A stretch of 64,000 bases of DNA, taken from Actinacidiphila epipremni (GTDB lineage Bacteria > Actinomycetota > Actinomycetes > Streptomycetales > Streptomycetaceae). Position 1 is the stretch's first letter. Every line of letters begins with the position of its first letter. The position numbers and the translations under genes were made by a program. The notes beneath the pieces are model-generated. The model searched no databases and was not told the DNA's origin. It saw only the letters and a program-made list of their open reading frames with translations. The stretch is from assembly GCF_012034175.1 (NCBI RefSeq), contig NZ_JAATEJ010000006.1, positions 248,001 to 312,000 of the forward strand. The letters run 5' to 3'. Of the stretch, positions 16,085-24,189 are shown in pieces.

Positions 16085-17281
16085 TCAGCCCGCAGCCGCC
16101 GCCGCGGACCGGTAGGGGCGGAAGAACTCGCGCAGCTCCGCCGCGTACAGCTCCGGCTCCTCGAACGCCGCGAAGTGCCCGCCGCGCGCCGGCTCGGTGA
16201 CCCGTACGGTGTGCGCCGTGCGCTCCAGCCACGCGCGCGGCGGGCGGACGATGTCGCCGGGGAAGAGCGCGAAGCCGGACGGCACCTCGACCCGCCGGGC
16301 CAACTGCTCCGGCGCGATCGCGGCGTTGGCGTGGTACATCCGCATCGACGAGCCGATCGTCTGCGTCAGCCAGTAGAGGGTGACGTTGGTGAGGATCTCG
16401 TCCTTGGTGTAGGCGCGCTCCACGTCCCCGCCGCAGTCGCTCCAGGCCCGCAGCTTCTCCACGATCCACGCGGCGAGCCCGGCCGGCGAGTCGTTGAGCG
16501 CGGCGGCTGCGGTCTGCGGCTTCGTCCGGTGCATCGCCGCGTACGCGCCCTCGCTCGCGCCCCACGCCGCCGCGCCGGCGATCCAGTCGCGCTCCTCGGC
16601 CGTCAGGTCCGCGAGGTCGCCGGGGGCGTACGGCACGCCGGCGTCGGTGCGGTGCACGGCGGCGACCCGGTCGGGGAAGTCCAGGGCCAGGTAGCGGCTG
16701 ACGTGGCTGCCGATGTCGCCGCCCGCCGCGCCGAACCGCCGGTAGCCGAGCAGGTCCATCAGCTCGGCCCACAGCCCCGCCACCTGGACAGAGTCCAGCG
16801 GGTCGCCGGACGGGCGGTCGGAGTAGCCGAAGCCGGGCATGTCGGGGACGACGACATCGAAGGCGTCGTCCGGGTCGGCGCCGTGCGCGCCGGGGTCGGT
16901 CAGCAGCGGGACCACCTTGGCGTACCGCCAGAAGGAGTCGGGCCAGCCGTGGCTGAGCACCAGCGGCAGCGCCCCGCCGGCGGGCGATCCGGCGGCCCGC
17001 GCATGCACGAAATGCACCCGGTGGCGGCCCGCGCCGAGCACGGCCCGGAAGTGCGGCAGCCGGGCGAGCGCGGCCTCCTGCGCGCCCCAGTCGAACTCCT
17101 CGGCCCAGTAGTCGACGAGTGCGCGCAGATACCCCAGGTCGGTGCCGAGCGACCACCCGGCGTCCGCGGGGGAGTCGGGCCAGCGGGTCGCCCGCAGCCG
17201 GCTCCGCAGGTCCGCGAGCGCGCCGGGGTCGGTGGTGAGGGCGAACGGCTCAGGCTGCTGCGGGGCGGCGGTCATGATCAC
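16085..17281 (-). CDS. Epoxide hydrolase, alpha/beta-hydrolase fold
   Basis: The protein has 398 residues. The N-terminal EHN domain (about 10-115) carries the RLRATRWPD and WAEEFDW signatures. The alpha/beta hydrolase core has the oxyanion motif HGWPDSF, nucleophile Asp in AGGDIGSHVSR and the C-terminal His in RGGHFAAFEEPE. Ring-opening tyrosines of the cap are expected in the YWLTQTIGSSMRMYH region. It converts an epoxide to a diol through a covalent alkyl-enzyme ester. It is a neighbour of the P450, so an epoxide-diol sequence is possible, but the family is also common as detoxification enzymes in streptomycetes. It may start at M1 (17281) or M3 (17275). Confidence 0.9.
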   Translation of the reverse strand: MIMTAAPQQPEPFALTTDPGALADLRSRLRATRWPDSPADAGWSLGTDLGYLRALVDYWAEEFDWGAQEAALARLPHFRAVLGAGRHRVHFVHARAAGSPAGGALPLVLSHGWPDSFWRYAKVVPLLTDPGAHGADPDDAFDVVVPDMPGFGYSDRPSGDPLDSVQVAGLWAELMDLLGYRRFGAAGGDIGSHVSRYLALDFPDRVAAVHRTDAGVPYAPGDLADLTAEERDWIAGAAAWGASEGAYAAMHRTKPQTAAAALNDSPAGLAAWIVEKLRAWSDCGGDVERAYTKDEILTNVTLYWLTQTIGSSMRMYHANAAIAPEQLARRVEVPSGFALFPGDIVRPPRAWLERTAHTVRVTEPARGGHFAAFEEPELYAAELREFFRPYRSAAAAAG

Positions 17282-17520
17282 AGATTACGTCGCGGGTCCG
17301 GCCCCGGCCGGAAGGCACCGCCGTCCGGCCCGGCGCGGAAGGCGCCGCTCCGGTGCGTTCCGGTTGTGAAGGTTTGTCCCCCGGGGGTGAGTGGAGCAAG
17401 ACCGAAGTCGTCGGTACACGACGCAGCCGCCTAGGGTCACCGCAGCCCGTCACAACGACGGAGACCACGCAGACATATGGCGTAGTCGCATCGACGCACC
17501 TTGGGGGAGGGCACCATCCA

Positions 17521-18489
17521 ATGGAAAAGTCAGCCACCTCGAACACGTCCGCCACACCCGCCCCGTCCGGCACGGAACCGTCCGCGTCCCCGCTCGCGCT
17601 GCCCGACCTGACCGGCCGCACGGCCGTCGTCACCGGGGCCAGCAGCGGTATCGGCCTCGCGACCGCGTGCGCGCTGGCCGGCAGCGGAGCCCGGGTCGTC
17701 CTCGCCTGCCGCAGGCCCGACATGGCCCGCGCCGCCGCCGCCCTGATCCGCCGGGCGCACCCGTCCGCCACCGTCGGGACCGGCCTGCTCGACCTCGCGG
17801 ACCTCAGCGCGATCCGCCGCTTCGCCGACCGACTCGACTACGCACGCGTCGATTTACTCGTCAACAACGCCGGCCTCGCACTCGCCCCGCGCTCCCGCAC
17901 CGCCGACGGCTTCGAAACCCACTTCGGTGTCAACCACTTGGGCACCTTCGCCCTCACGCTGCTCCTGCTGCCACGGCTGCTGGCGGCGCCCCGGCCGCGG
18001 GTGGTCACCGTCAGCAGCGAGGCGCAACGGGTCGCCGCGCTCGACCTCGCCGACCCCAACTGCGAGCGCCGCTACCGCCCTTGGGCGGCCTATCTGCGCT
18101 CCAAGCAGGCCAACCTGTACTTCGCCGCGGAACTCCAGCGGCGCGCCGACGCGGCCGGCACCCCGCTGCTGAGCATCGGCGCCGCACCCGGCCTGACCCG
18201 CACCAACGTCCTCGGCGCCAACGGCGAACACGCCGTGCTGCGCCGGGTGGTGCGGCTGCTCGGCAAGCCCCCGGCGCAAGGCGCCGCACCCGTGCTCTAC
18301 GCGGCCACCGCCGACCTGCCCGGCGGCAGCTACGTCGCCCCGGGCGGGCCCATGCAGCAGCGCGGCGCCCCGCGCACCTGGCACCGCACCCGTACCCTCC
18401 ACGACACCGCGACCGCCGGCCGGTTGTGGACGCTGTCGGAGGAAATGACCGGCGTACGGGCGGACTTCGGATACGCGACCGCGGCCTAG
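17521..18489 (+). CDS. Short-chain dehydrogenase/reductase with a TTA codon
   Basis: This 322-residue NAD(P)-dependent reductase has TGASSGIG as nucleotide-binding loop, NNAG, VTVSSEAQ and the catalytic YLRSK. The first 30 residues are a Ser/Thr/Pro-rich extension. The long form resembles retinol-dehydrogenase/WW-oxidoreductase-type SDRs rather than FabG, so a role as the polyketide ketoreductase is not obvious. Codon 112 (17854-17856) is TTA, rare in this genome type and usually a sign of bldA control. ATG 17521 follows GGGGGAGG. The 239-bp gap before it holds no other gene that I can see. Its 3' end overlaps the convergent esterase gene by 4 bp. Confidence 0.88.
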   Translation: MEKSATSNTSATPAPSGTEPSASPLALPDLTGRTAVVTGASSGIGLATACALAGSGARVVLACRRPDMARAAAALIRRAHPSATVGTGLLDLADLSAIRRFADRLDYARVDLLVNNAGLALAPRSRTADGFETHFGVNHLGTFALTLLLLPRLLAAPRPRVVTVSSEAQRVAALDLADPNCERRYRPWAAYLRSKQANLYFAAELQRRADAAGTPLLSIGAAPGLTRTNVLGANGEHAVLRRVVRLLGKPPAQGAAPVLYAATADLPGGSYVAPGGPMQQRGAPRTWHRTRTLHDTATAGRLWTLSEEMTGVRADFGYATAA

Positions 18490-19460
18490 CCGATGCCCCC
18501 GGCGTCCTCGGCCCCGTCGTGCTCGGGGAGTCCGAAGCAGCGGCGCAGGTGGCGGGCGGCCTGGGTGGTCGCGGCGGTCGCCGCGTCCAGGGTGCCGGCC
18601 ATGGCGAAGAAGCCGTGCGCCATGCCCGGGTAGCGGGTGAGCTCCACCGGCACGCCGGCGTCGGCGAGCCGGTGGGCGTACGCCTCGCCCTGGTCGCGCA
18701 GCGGGTCGTACTCCGCGGTGACGACCAGGGCGGGCGGCAGGCCGGACAGGTCGGCGGCCCGCAGCGGCGAGGCCAGCGGGTTCGCGGCGTCCGCCGGGTC
18801 GCGCAGGTAGTTGCGGGCGTACCAGGCCACCGAGTGGTGGTTGAACAGGTGCGGGTCGTCGTTCTCCCGCAGCGAGGCGTCGTCGGCGAGCTGGTCGGTG
18901 TTCGGGTAGACCAGCAACTGGCCCGCGAGCGGCGGGCCTTGGCGCTCGCGGGCGAGCAGCGTCACCGCGGCGGCGAGATTGCCGCCCGCGCTGTCCCCGC
19001 CCACCGCGAGCCGCGCCGGGTCCGCGCCCAGCTCCCGGGCGTGCGCGGCGACCCAGCGCAGCCCGGCGTGGCAGTCGTGCACCGCCGCCGGGAACGGGTG
19101 CTCGGGCGCGAGCCGGTAGCCGACGCTCACCACCAGGCACCCCGCCTCGGCGGCGAGCGTCCGGCACAGCACGTCGCTGGTGTCCAGGCTGCCGAGGGTC
19201 CAGCCGCCGCCGAAGCAGTAGAGCAGCACCGGCAGATGACGCCCGGGCCCCGGCCGGTAGACCCGGATCGGCAGCGCGCCGCCGGGCCCGGGGATCGTAC
19301 GGTGCGTCACCTGGTGCAGCGCCCGCGGGCTCCCGCCGTCGGCCCGGATCGCTGCGAGGTCGGCGGCACGGGCGTCCGCGACCGACATCGCGTACAGCGG
19401 CGGCTCCCCGCTGCGGGCGCGCCGGTCACGCAGGGCCTGGAACTGCGGGTGGAGCGGCAT
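18486..19460 (-). CDS. HSL-family alpha/beta hydrolase (esterase/lipase)
   Basis: This 324-residue protein is of the hormone-sensitive-lipase type. The nucleophile is in GDSAGGNLAA, the acid in TAEYDPLRDQGE and the His in PGMAHGFF. The oxyanion signature normally written HGGGW reads FGGGW (LLYCFGGGWTLGS), so the leading His is Phe. The start at 19460 is preferred because GGAGGT lies about 8 nt upstream. It would hydrolyse or transfer short acyl esters. It is convergent with the SDR and 224 bp downstream, by transcription order, of the PPTase gene, so it may be the last gene of the long central operon or a separate unit. Confidence 0.87.
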   Translation of the reverse strand: MPLHPQFQALRDRRARSGEPPLYAMSVADARAADLAAIRADGGSPRALHQVTHRTIPGPGGALPIRVYRPGPGRHLPVLLYCFGGGWTLGSLDTSDVLCRTLAAEAGCLVVSVGYRLAPEHPFPAAVHDCHAGLRWVAAHARELGADPARLAVGGDSAGGNLAAAVTLLARERQGPPLAGQLLVYPNTDQLADDASLRENDDPHLFNHHSVAWYARNYLRDPADAANPLASPLRAADLSGLPPALVVTAEYDPLRDQGEAYAHRLADAGVPVELTRYPGMAHGFFAMAGTLDAATAATTQAARHLRRCFGLPEHDGAEDAGGIG

Positions 19461-19553
19461 GCGGGGCACCTCCGGGTGCGGGGCTCTTCGGCTGGCGTGG
19501 GGGCCCGGCGACACGCCGCTCGGCGGCGGCTGCGCGCCGGGCGGGCGGTGCGG

Positions 19554-19700
19554 CCGGGGATGTGCGGCGGTCCGCCGGCTCGGTCCGGGCGCGTTTCGTG
19601 GGCGTCATGGCTGCGGTTCGGTGGCGGTGGAGGCCGGGGGTGTGCGGGCGGCCGGCCGCTCGGTTCGGGTGCGTTTCGTGGTCGTCATGGCTGCGGTTCG
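19554..19700. repeat. Two copies of a 67-bp repeat with 80-bp period
   Basis: A segment running from CCGGGG-TGTGCGG to TCATGGCTGCGGTTCG occurs at about 19554-19620 and again at about 19634-19700, with a few substitutions. The second copy contains the last 16 bp of the PPTase gene, so the duplication took in the 3' end of that gene. The rest of the gap 19461-19684 is GC-rich and shows no gene. Confidence 0.6.
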
Positions 19701-20425
19701 GGGTCGAGGGCGGGGGCGGGGCTCGGGGGGCCCGTCCAGTGGTGCTGGGCGACCGTGAAGGCCGCGTCGCCCGAGAGGGCCACCGCCGCGCGGTAGCCGG
19801 GCGGGGCGGGGACGTCGGTGAGGCGGTAGCCGCGGGACCAGGCGTCGCGGGCGGGCAGGTCGGGCGGCGGCGGGCCGTCCGGGACGGGGACGCGCAGGGC
19901 CTGGGCCAGGCGCCCGCCGTGGGCCTTGGTCAGCGCCTCCTTGCGGGCCCACAGCCGGGCGAAGCGCTCGGCGCGGGTGAGGGCGTCGGGCGCGGCGCCG
20001 ACGTGACCGGCTTCCTGGGGCGGGAAGTAGCGGCGGGCCATCGCCTCCGCGTCCAGCCGCGGCAGCACCTGCTGGACGTCCACGCCGACCGGCCGGGCCG
20101 CGCTGAGCGCGACCATCGCGACCTCCGCGGAGTGCGAGAGGTTCAGCTGCGCGCCCTGCCACCGGCCCGCCAGCTCCGGCTTGCCGTGCGGCCCGCGCCG
20201 GAACCGCAGCTCCCCGGCCGGCGCCCCGAGCCGCGCCGCGACGATGTGCCGCAGCGCCCCGTGCGCCAGCACGAACCGCCGCCGGTCCACCGCCGAGCGG
20301 TACGCCGCCGCCCGCTCCCGCTCCTCCGCGTCCAGCACGGCGAAAAGCTCGGCCTCCGCCGGGCCGGGCCCGGCCACCACCCACACCTCGACCTCATCCT
20401 CATCCACATCCGCATCCGCGTCCAC
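19685..20425 (-). CDS. Sfp-type 4'-phosphopantetheinyl transferase
   Basis: This 246-residue PPTase transfers phosphopantetheine from CoA to carrier-protein serines. Conserved elements are the N-terminal RRRFVLAHGALRHI, the KPEL and NLSHS segments, the Mg-binding GVDVQQV (D116) and W-ARKEALTKAHG with the catalytic acid/Lys motif. It ends the operon that runs from HmaS, 10 bp after the aminotransferase. At least six carrier domains in the window would need it: ACPs at 346, 23846, 35934 and 36515, the PKS ACP, the PCP, and perhaps the MT-fused ACP. ATG 20425 is the first plausible start; the N terminus is rich in Asp/Glu/Val. Confidence 0.92.
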   Translation of the reverse strand: MDADADVDEDEVEVWVVAGPGPAEAELFAVLDAEERERAAAYRSAVDRRRFVLAHGALRHIVAARLGAPAGELRFRRGPHGKPELAGRWQGAQLNLSHSAEVAMVALSAARPVGVDVQQVLPRLDAEAMARRYFPPQEAGHVGAAPDALTRAERFARLWARKEALTKAHGGRLAQALRVPVPDGPPPPDLPARDAWSRGYRLTDVPAPPGYRAAVALSGDAAFTVAQHHWTGPPSPAPALDPEPQP

Positions 20426-20434
20426 GAGCGCCGC

Positions 20435-21748
20435 TCACCTCCCCGCCGCCTCCACCGGGTCACCGTGCGCCCGCACCAGCTCCGCCAGCCGGCGGACCCC
20501 CTCCGCGACGCGCTCCGGCGGCAGCGCGCTGCACGACAGCCGCACCGAGCGCCGCCCGCCGCCGGAACCCGGCGCGTAGAAGAAGCCCATCGGCGTCCAC
20601 AGCACCCCGAAGTCCCGCCCCGAGACCTCCAGCATCGCCCCGTCCGCCGTCAACGGCACGTCCACGACGGCGAAGAAGCCGCCCGCCGGGGCGTTCCACC
20701 GCACCCGCGGATCCTCACCGAAGGACTGCTCCAACGCCCCCAGCAGCGCCCGCAGGTTGGCCCGGTAGAAGGCCGTCTTCTCCTTGCCCGCCGCCCGCAG
20801 GCTGCACCCGGACTCCACCAGGTAGCCGCCGATCACCGCCTGCGCGACCGGCGCGGTGTTCACCGTCAACAGGCTCTTGACGCTGGACAGTTCCTCCGCG
20901 AGCAGCGTGCGCGTGCCGTCCGCCGCCCGCACCGTCTGGTCGGCGACCAGGAAGCCCACCCGGGCGCCGGGGAAGGCGGACTTGGCGAACGAGCCCAGGT
21001 AGACCACCCGCCCGTCGGTGTCCAACGCCTTGAGCGTGGGCCGCGGTTCGTCGTCCAGGCCGAACAGCCCGTACGGGTCGTCCTCCAGCACCAGCAGCTC
21101 GCACTGCGCCGCGACCTCCAGCAGCCGCCGCCGCGCCGGCACCGGCATCGACGCGCCGGACGGGTTCGCGAAGCTCGGCACGACATAGAGGGCCCGTGGC
21201 CGGCGCCCCGAAACCCGTACCGCGGCGGCCACCTCCCGTACCGTCTCCGGGTCCAGCCCGTCCGCGGACTCCGGTACGGGCACGACCTCGACGCCCAGCA
21301 GCCGGGCCGCGCCCGTGAGGCCGACATAGCAGGGCTCGACCGCGAGCACGACGTCGCCGGGCAGCGCGCACAGGCCGCGCAGCGCCACGACCATGCCCTC
21401 CTGGCAGCCCGTGGTGACCATCACCGCGTCGCCGGGCACCTCGATGCCCTCGTCCACCGCGAGCATCCGGGCGATGAGGTCGCCGAGATAGCCGTTGGTG
21501 CGGCCGTACTGCAGCAGCCGCCGCTCGCGCTGCTCGTGGCTCAGGCCCTGCGCCTCCAGGTGCGCCAGGTAGCTGCGCAAGTAGCGGTGGACGTCGTCCG
21601 TGGTGTGGAAGCCGTCGTAAGGGCGGCCCGCCGCAAGGGAGATGGCGTCGGGGAAGCGGGCGGCGACCTCGTTGAGGAAGTTCATCGACGCCGACTCCGG
21701 GTCGGACACGGACGCGTGCAGGTCCTCGCGGGCCAACTCCACTGTCAT
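20435..21748 (-). CDS. PLP aminotransferase, HpgT-like (arylglycine-forming)
   Basis: This 437-residue class I/II aminotransferase has VTTGCQEGM, SFANPSG, LEDDPYGLFG and the PLP lysine in GSFAKSAFPGARVGFL. The long N-terminal segment starting SDPESASMNFLNEVAARFPDAISLAAGRP is characteristic of HpgT/DpgT and PglE-type enzymes that aminate aryl-glyoxylates. Directly downstream of hydroxymandelate oxidase (ATGA overlap) and with HmaS in the same operon, it is predicted to convert 4-hydroxybenzoylformate to 4-hydroxyphenylglycine, typically with tyrosine as donor. Direction and substrate are inferred from context. Confidence 0.88.
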   Translation of the reverse strand: MTVELAREDLHASVSDPESASMNFLNEVAARFPDAISLAAGRPYDGFHTTDDVHRYLRSYLAHLEAQGLSHEQRERRLLQYGRTNGYLGDLIARMLAVDEGIEVPGDAVMVTTGCQEGMVVALRGLCALPGDVVLAVEPCYVGLTGAARLLGVEVVPVPESADGLDPETVREVAAAVRVSGRRPRALYVVPSFANPSGASMPVPARRRLLEVAAQCELLVLEDDPYGLFGLDDEPRPTLKALDTDGRVVYLGSFAKSAFPGARVGFLVADQTVRAADGTRTLLAEELSSVKSLLTVNTAPVAQAVIGGYLVESGCSLRAAGKEKTAFYRANLRALLGALEQSFGEDPRVRWNAPAGGFFAVVDVPLTADGAMLEVSGRDFGVLWTPMGFFYAPGSGGGRRSVRLSCSALPPERVAEGVRRLAELVRAHGDPVEAAGR

Positions 21749-22854
21749 CGGGCCTCCGTTCGCAGCACCACCGCCGACGCGTCGACCGACGCGAGGTCCG
21801 GGCGGCCGGTCAGCGCCATCGTGTGCGCCAACTCCTCGGTCGCCAGGTCCAGTACACCCGCCACGCCCGCCGCGCCGCCCGCCGCGAGCCCCCACAGCAC
21901 GGGCCGCCCCAGCAGCACCGCCCGGGCGCCGAGCGCGAGCGCCGCGAAGGCGTCGGTGCCGCCGCGCACCCCGCCGTCCAGCAGCACCGGGCACGCCCCG
22001 CCGACCGCCGCCACGACCTCCGCGAGCGCGTCCAGGCTCGCCGGCGCCCCGTCCAGCTGCCGCCCGCCGTGGTTGGACACGATCAGCGCGTCGGCGCCGT
22101 GCGCCACCGCCAGGGCCGCGTCCTCGCCGGTCAGGATGCCCTTCAGGACCAGCGGCAGATCGCTGCGCTCCCGCAGCCACGCCAGGTCCGCCCAGGTCAC
22201 CGAGGGGTCCACGGCCTCGACGGCGTGCGTCGCCAGCGCAGAGCGGCCGGCGCCCGGGACGTGCGCGGCGGCCGTCAGCGCCGGGTCGAGGTTGGCGGCG
22301 CGGATGCCGGGGCCCAGGGCGAAGCCGTTGCGTGCGTCCCGGTGCCGGCGGCCGAGCCGCGGCGCGTCCACCGTCAGCACGATCGCCCGGCAACCGGCCG
22401 CCGCCGCCCGGGATATGAGCGCGGCCAGCGCCTCCCGCCGGCGCAGCCAGTACAGCTGCATCCACAGCGGGCCGCCCGCCGCCGCGGCGATGTCCTCGAC
22501 GGTACGGCTGGCGTAGATGCTCACCACGAAGAGCGCCCCCGCCGCCGCCGCGCCCCGCGCCGTCCCCACCTCCCCGTCCGGGTGGACCAGTTGGTGGTAC
22601 GCGGTCGGCGCGATCCCGACCGGGGTGCGCAGGCGCGCCCCGAGCAGTTCGGTGCCGGTGTCGCACACCGAGACGTCCACGAGCACCCGGGGCCGCAGCG
22701 AAACGCGCCCGTACGCCCGCCGGTTCGCCGCGACGGTCCGCTCGCTCTCGGCGCCGCCCTCGATGAAGTCCCAGACGGCGCCGTCGAGTCGGCCGCGCGC
22801 GACCTGCTCGTAGTCGTGGAGGGTGGCCGGTGCCACGGTCTGCGGCAGCGTCAT
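21745..22854 (-). CDS. hmo: 4-Hydroxymandelate oxidase (FMN-dependent)
   Basis: This 369-residue FMN alpha-hydroxyacid oxidase has the family signature SNHGGRQLDGAPASLDAL with catalytic His, LKGILTGEDA with the FMN-binding Lys, and LLDGGVRGGTDAFAALALGA. The N-terminal DYEQVARGRLDGAVWDFIEGGAESE is typical of actinobacterial HmO. It oxidises 4-hydroxymandelate to 4-hydroxybenzoylformate, the second step of the hydroxyphenylglycine pathway. HmaS (31456-32544) and the HpgT-like aminotransferase in the same operon complete the pathway. Start and stop codons overlap those of both neighbours (ATGA). Confidence 0.88.
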   Translation of the reverse strand: MTLPQTVAPATLHDYEQVARGRLDGAVWDFIEGGAESERTVAANRRAYGRVSLRPRVLVDVSVCDTGTELLGARLRTPVGIAPTAYHQLVHPDGEVGTARGAAAAGALFVVSIYASRTVEDIAAAAGGPLWMQLYWLRRREALAALISRAAAAGCRAIVLTVDAPRLGRRHRDARNGFALGPGIRAANLDPALTAAAHVPGAGRSALATHAVEAVDPSVTWADLAWLRERSDLPLVLKGILTGEDAALAVAHGADALIVSNHGGRQLDGAPASLDALAEVVAAVGGACPVLLDGGVRGGTDAFAALALGARAVLLGRPVLWGLAAGGAAGVAGVLDLATEELAHTMALTGRPDLASVDASAVVLRTEAR

Positions 22855-23834
22855 CGCCGCCCCCCGGAGCCGGAGATGGAGCCGGAGAGGGAGCCGGCGG
22901 CGGCGTCCACGGTCGCGAGGGCGAGGCCGCCGCCGGCCGCCCGGTCGGCCAGCACGAAGCGCCGCGCGACGGGGCGGCCGTCCGGCGGCGGCTGGGTCCG
23001 CATCGCCGCCGGGGGCCCGGTACGGGCGCCGGTACGGTCCGCGCCGACGAGCACGCGCGGCTCGGGCGTCCCGTCGCCCACCCGGGCGCGGCCCGGGGCC
23101 GCCCGCTCGACCTCCCCGGCCAGCTCCCACCACACCCCGGTGCCGGGCCGCCCCGGCTCCGCGGTCCGCACCCGCTGTACGCCGGCCAGCTCGCCCGGCA
23201 ACCCGTCCGGCAGCCCGCCCGCCAGCCCCTGGCCGAGGATCGCCGTGACGTCCCCCGGCGCCTCCCCGTCCGGGCCCGCGAGCCCCGTCGGGCCCAGCAG
23301 CAGCCCCACCCCGTACGCGCCGGACGGCAGCACCGCCGCCCCGGGAGGGTACGGCAGCACCGGCTGCTCCACGACCAGCAGCAGTGCCCGCGCCGGGCCC
23401 GCGCCCGCCGCGTACGCCCGGGCCAGCCGCAGCGCCGTGAAGGCGGCCGTGTGCGTCTCGTCGGACACCGCAAAGGCCAGCGGGCCGCCCGGGCACACAT
23501 GGCTCAGCCACGTCGCCGTCGCGCGGCCCGGCGTGACGTCCGGCACGCTGTACGCCAGGACCAGCAGGTCCACCGACTCGCCCGGCGGCACCGCGGCGCG
23601 GATCAGCGCCTCGGCCATCTCGCCGTACGACTGGCCGCCGCGGGCGAACGCCGCCTCGTCCAGGGCGAGTTCGTACGGCCGCAGCATGTCGGTGAGGTAG
23701 GTGCGCAGCCGCCCGCTGTGCACGGGGTCGGCGGCGACGGCCGCGGCGCCGGGAAAGGCCAGGCGTGCGGCCCGGCGGACGCCCCAGCCCGCGGGGACGT
23801 CCTGGTCGGGGCCACTGGGCAGATAGGTGCGCAT
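22851..23834 (-). CDS. KASIII-like partner protein lacking the catalytic cysteine
   Basis: The protein has 327 residues. The N-terminal half has thiolase-fold features: DLLVLAYSVPDV, then PLAFAVSDETHTAAFTALRLARAYA, then ALLLVVEQPVLPY. In true KASIII enzymes the third helix carries Cys (ACAS); here the aligned position appears to be H128. No PH-type histidine motif is seen, and the C-terminal third is Pro/Gly/Arg-rich. It is separated from the active KASIII (24190-25119) only by an ACP gene. A heterodimer of one active and one inactive KASIII, as in PqsBC, is therefore plausible. Function is inferred; on its own it is unlikely to condense. Confidence 0.6.
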   Translation of the reverse strand: MRTYLPSGPDQDVPAGWGVRRAARLAFPGAAAVAADPVHSGRLRTYLTDMLRPYELALDEAAFARGGQSYGEMAEALIRAAVPPGESVDLLVLAYSVPDVTPGRATATWLSHVCPGGPLAFAVSDETHTAAFTALRLARAYAAGAGPARALLLVVEQPVLPYPPGAAVLPSGAYGVGLLLGPTGLAGPDGEAPGDVTAILGQGLAGGLPDGLPGELAGVQRVRTAEPGRPGTGVWWELAGEVERAAPGRARVGDGTPEPRVLVGADRTGARTGPPAAMRTQPPPDGRPVARRFVLADRAAGGGLALATVDAAAGSLSGSISGSGGRR

Positions 23835-23845
23835 CCTCGGCCGCC

Positions 23846-24145
23846 TCAGGCTTCCGTCAGCAGATTCCCCGCCACGTAGTCGGCGAGCGAGCCGACCGTG
23901 CCGAAGTCGTCGCGGCCCAGGTCCTCGACGCTGATCTCCAGCTCCAGCCGCTCCTCCAGTTCGAGGACCAGCTCCAGGCCGGTCGTCGAGCTGAGCCCCA
24001 GCGCGTCCATCAGCGCGGTGTCCTCGGTGACCCCGTCCACCTCGCGCCGCAGCACCTGCGGCAGCAGCTCGCGGATGCTGCCGACGAGCCGTTCGCGCAG
24101 CTCGGGATCGGCCGCGGCGGGGGCGGCGGTGTTCTGCTCCGTCAT
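23846..24145 (-). CDS. Discrete acyl carrier protein (ACP-2)
   Basis: This 99-residue ACP has a serine in DALGLSSTTGLELVLELEERLELEI; the usual DS(L/M) appears as LSS. ATG 24145 is preceded by GAGAGG about 10 nt upstream. It lies between a KASIII and its Cys-less relative, so it is probably the acyl donor or acceptor for that pair. The group carried, aryl or malonyl, cannot be read from the sequence. Confidence 0.88.
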   Translation of the reverse strand: MTEQNTAAPAAADPELRERLVGSIRELLPQVLRREVDGVTEDTALMDALGLSSTTGLELVLELEERLELEISVEDLGRDDFGTVGSLADYVAGNLLTEA

Positions 24146-24189
24146 GGTCAGGCAAGCCTCTCTGGGAAGAACGGGGGAGTCGGGGCGGG

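Noticed and set aside
17521..18489. SDR as the missing polyketide ketoreductase
   Set aside because: The sequence is of the long retinol-dehydrogenase/WW-oxidoreductase-like type with a Ser/Thr/Pro leader rather than FabG-like, and it is separated from the KAS genes.
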